Source: Oscillospiraceae bacterium (GTDB lineage Bacteria > Bacillota > Clostridia > Oscillospirales > Acutalibacteraceae). From it: a DNA stretch of 6,465 bases. Position numbers and translations under genes: made by a program. Positions 5,956 through 6,465 of the stretch are shown here, in pieces. The DNA lies in assembly GCA_902782805.1 (NCBI GenBank), contig CACZON010000265.1, positions 1 through 6,465 of the forward strand. Reading direction: 5' to 3'. Numbering within the stretch: position 1 is the first letter of the stretch; every line of letters begins with the position of its first letter. Below the pieces are notes generated by a model that saw nothing but the letters and a program-made list of their open reading frames with translations, was not told the origin of the DNA and searched no databases.

Positions 5956-6465
5956 AATCGATTGGATCGATGATCGATAATACGCTGTGGCTTTCGCGCA
6001 TCGTCTCCGCAAGGCGCCGGGTGATATCCTCCGGCGTCACGGCGGCGATCGCGTCGATATATTCGAACAGTCCGCAGCCCGCGAGCGATAACGCCGAGAG
6101 CGAGCTGCCGATGCTCTCCGCACTGTTCAGATAGGCAACGTTTTTGCCGTAAAGCGCCTTGCGCGAACGCAGAAAGCGCTCCTGCGAAAATCCTTCGCGC
6201 CGCATGGTTTCGATCTCGTTTCGGATCTCTTCGGCGACGCGCTGCGCATCGCGTGATTCTCCCGAGAAGATCGTCATCGCAAATCCGCGCCCCTCGAAGA
6301 ACTCGCTCCCGAAGCTCGATTCGTTGATCAGCCCCCGGTCGAGCAGCCGCCGGAACAGCGGCGAAAAATCGGAGGCGAGCATCGAAAGCAGAACGTCCGC
6401 CGCGGCGATTTCGGAAATCGGGACCCGGCCGCCGTTCGGCACGCGCTCCTTGAAGCCGAGCTCGA
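5954..6465 (-). CDS. M16-family (pitrilysin/YmfH-like) peptidase homologue, C-terminal part (cut by right window edge)
   Basis: The last 169 or so complete codons of a protein whose start lies beyond the right edge; the frame is open to the window end, so the internal GTG at 6440-6442 is not a real start. The sequence reads ELGFKERVPNG, then an alpha/beta stretch (AAADVLLSMLASDFSPLFRRL, followed by LIDRGLINE-like LDRGLINESSFG), then FFEGRGFAMTIFSGESRDA, a long charged helix and VTPEDITRRLAE near the end. This pattern (LGFK strand, S-P-L-F/Y-x-x-L, GLI, aromatic strand, G-x-x-x-D-A) is the C-terminal M16 repeat seen in YmfH and processing-peptidase-like proteins. The zinc motif HxxEH belongs to the N-terminal part, so I cannot say whether this is an active protease or an inactive partner such as YmfF. 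The stop overlaps the lgt ribosome binding site. Confidence 0.75.
   Translation of the reverse strand, partial: ELGFKERVPNGGRVPISEIAAADVLLSMLASDFSPLFRRLLDRGLINESSFGSEFFEGRGFAMTIFSGESRDAQRVAEEIRNEIETMRREGFSQERFLRSRKALYGKNVAYLNSAESIGSSLSALSLAGCGLFEYIDAIAAVTPEDITRRLAETMRESHSVLSIIDPID

Noticed and set aside
5957..5978. Three ATCGAT palindromes within 22 bases at the end of the M16 gene
   Set aside because: They encode Ile-Asp and neighbours in a genome that prefers ATC and GAT codons. Similar clusters occur elsewhere, for example in recN near 356-385, so no binding site is implied.
1..6465. Search for a defence system, mobile element, CRISPR array, tRNA or riboswitch
   Set aside because: The window is almost fully occupied by housekeeping genes. 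No terminal inverted repeats, spaced direct repeats, tRNA-like cloverleaf or long structured leader was seen.

Overview
All convincing genes in this window lie on the minus strand. Read in the direction of transcription (right to left) they are: the C-terminal part of an M16-family zinc-protease-like protein (cut by the right edge), lgt, dxs, tlyA, nadK, argR, and the N-terminal part of recN (cut by the left edge). The order dxs-tlyA-nadK-argR-recN is a familiar housekeeping block of Bacillota, especially Clostridia; Bacillus has a similar block without nadK. The sequence is clearly GC-rich and has strong GGAGG-type ribosome binding sites. A moderately GC-rich clostridial Bacillota, possibly an uncultured anaerobe of the Oscillospirales/Christensenellales kind, fits best, but the exact lineage is inference.

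The layout is very compact. The M16 stop codon overlaps the lgt ribosome binding site. After lgt there is an 88-base gap, the only real intergenic space. From dxs to recN the gaps are only 3 to 16 bases, and most ribosome binding sites sit inside the end of the preceding gene, which suggests an operon with translational coupling. I see no convincing promoter or terminator anywhere, including in the 88-base gap.

Functionally this is core metabolism and maintenance. Lgt attaches diacylglycerol to prolipoproteins. Dxs makes DXP for isoprenoids, thiamine and pyridoxal phosphate. TlyA methylates rRNA, NadK makes NADP, ArgR is the arginine-responsive regulator, and RecN is the SMC-like double-strand-break repair protein.

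The one clearly unusual element is in lgt. After an ordinary seven-helix Lgt core of about 265 residues, the reading frame continues for about 195 more residues. This tail is highly charged and Ala/Glu-rich. It includes three 22-residue repeats, each two 11-residue units, encoded by 66-base near-tandem DNA repeats. The result is a predicted long cytoplasmic helix fused to a membrane enzyme. I found no defence system, mobile element, CRISPR array or RNA gene.
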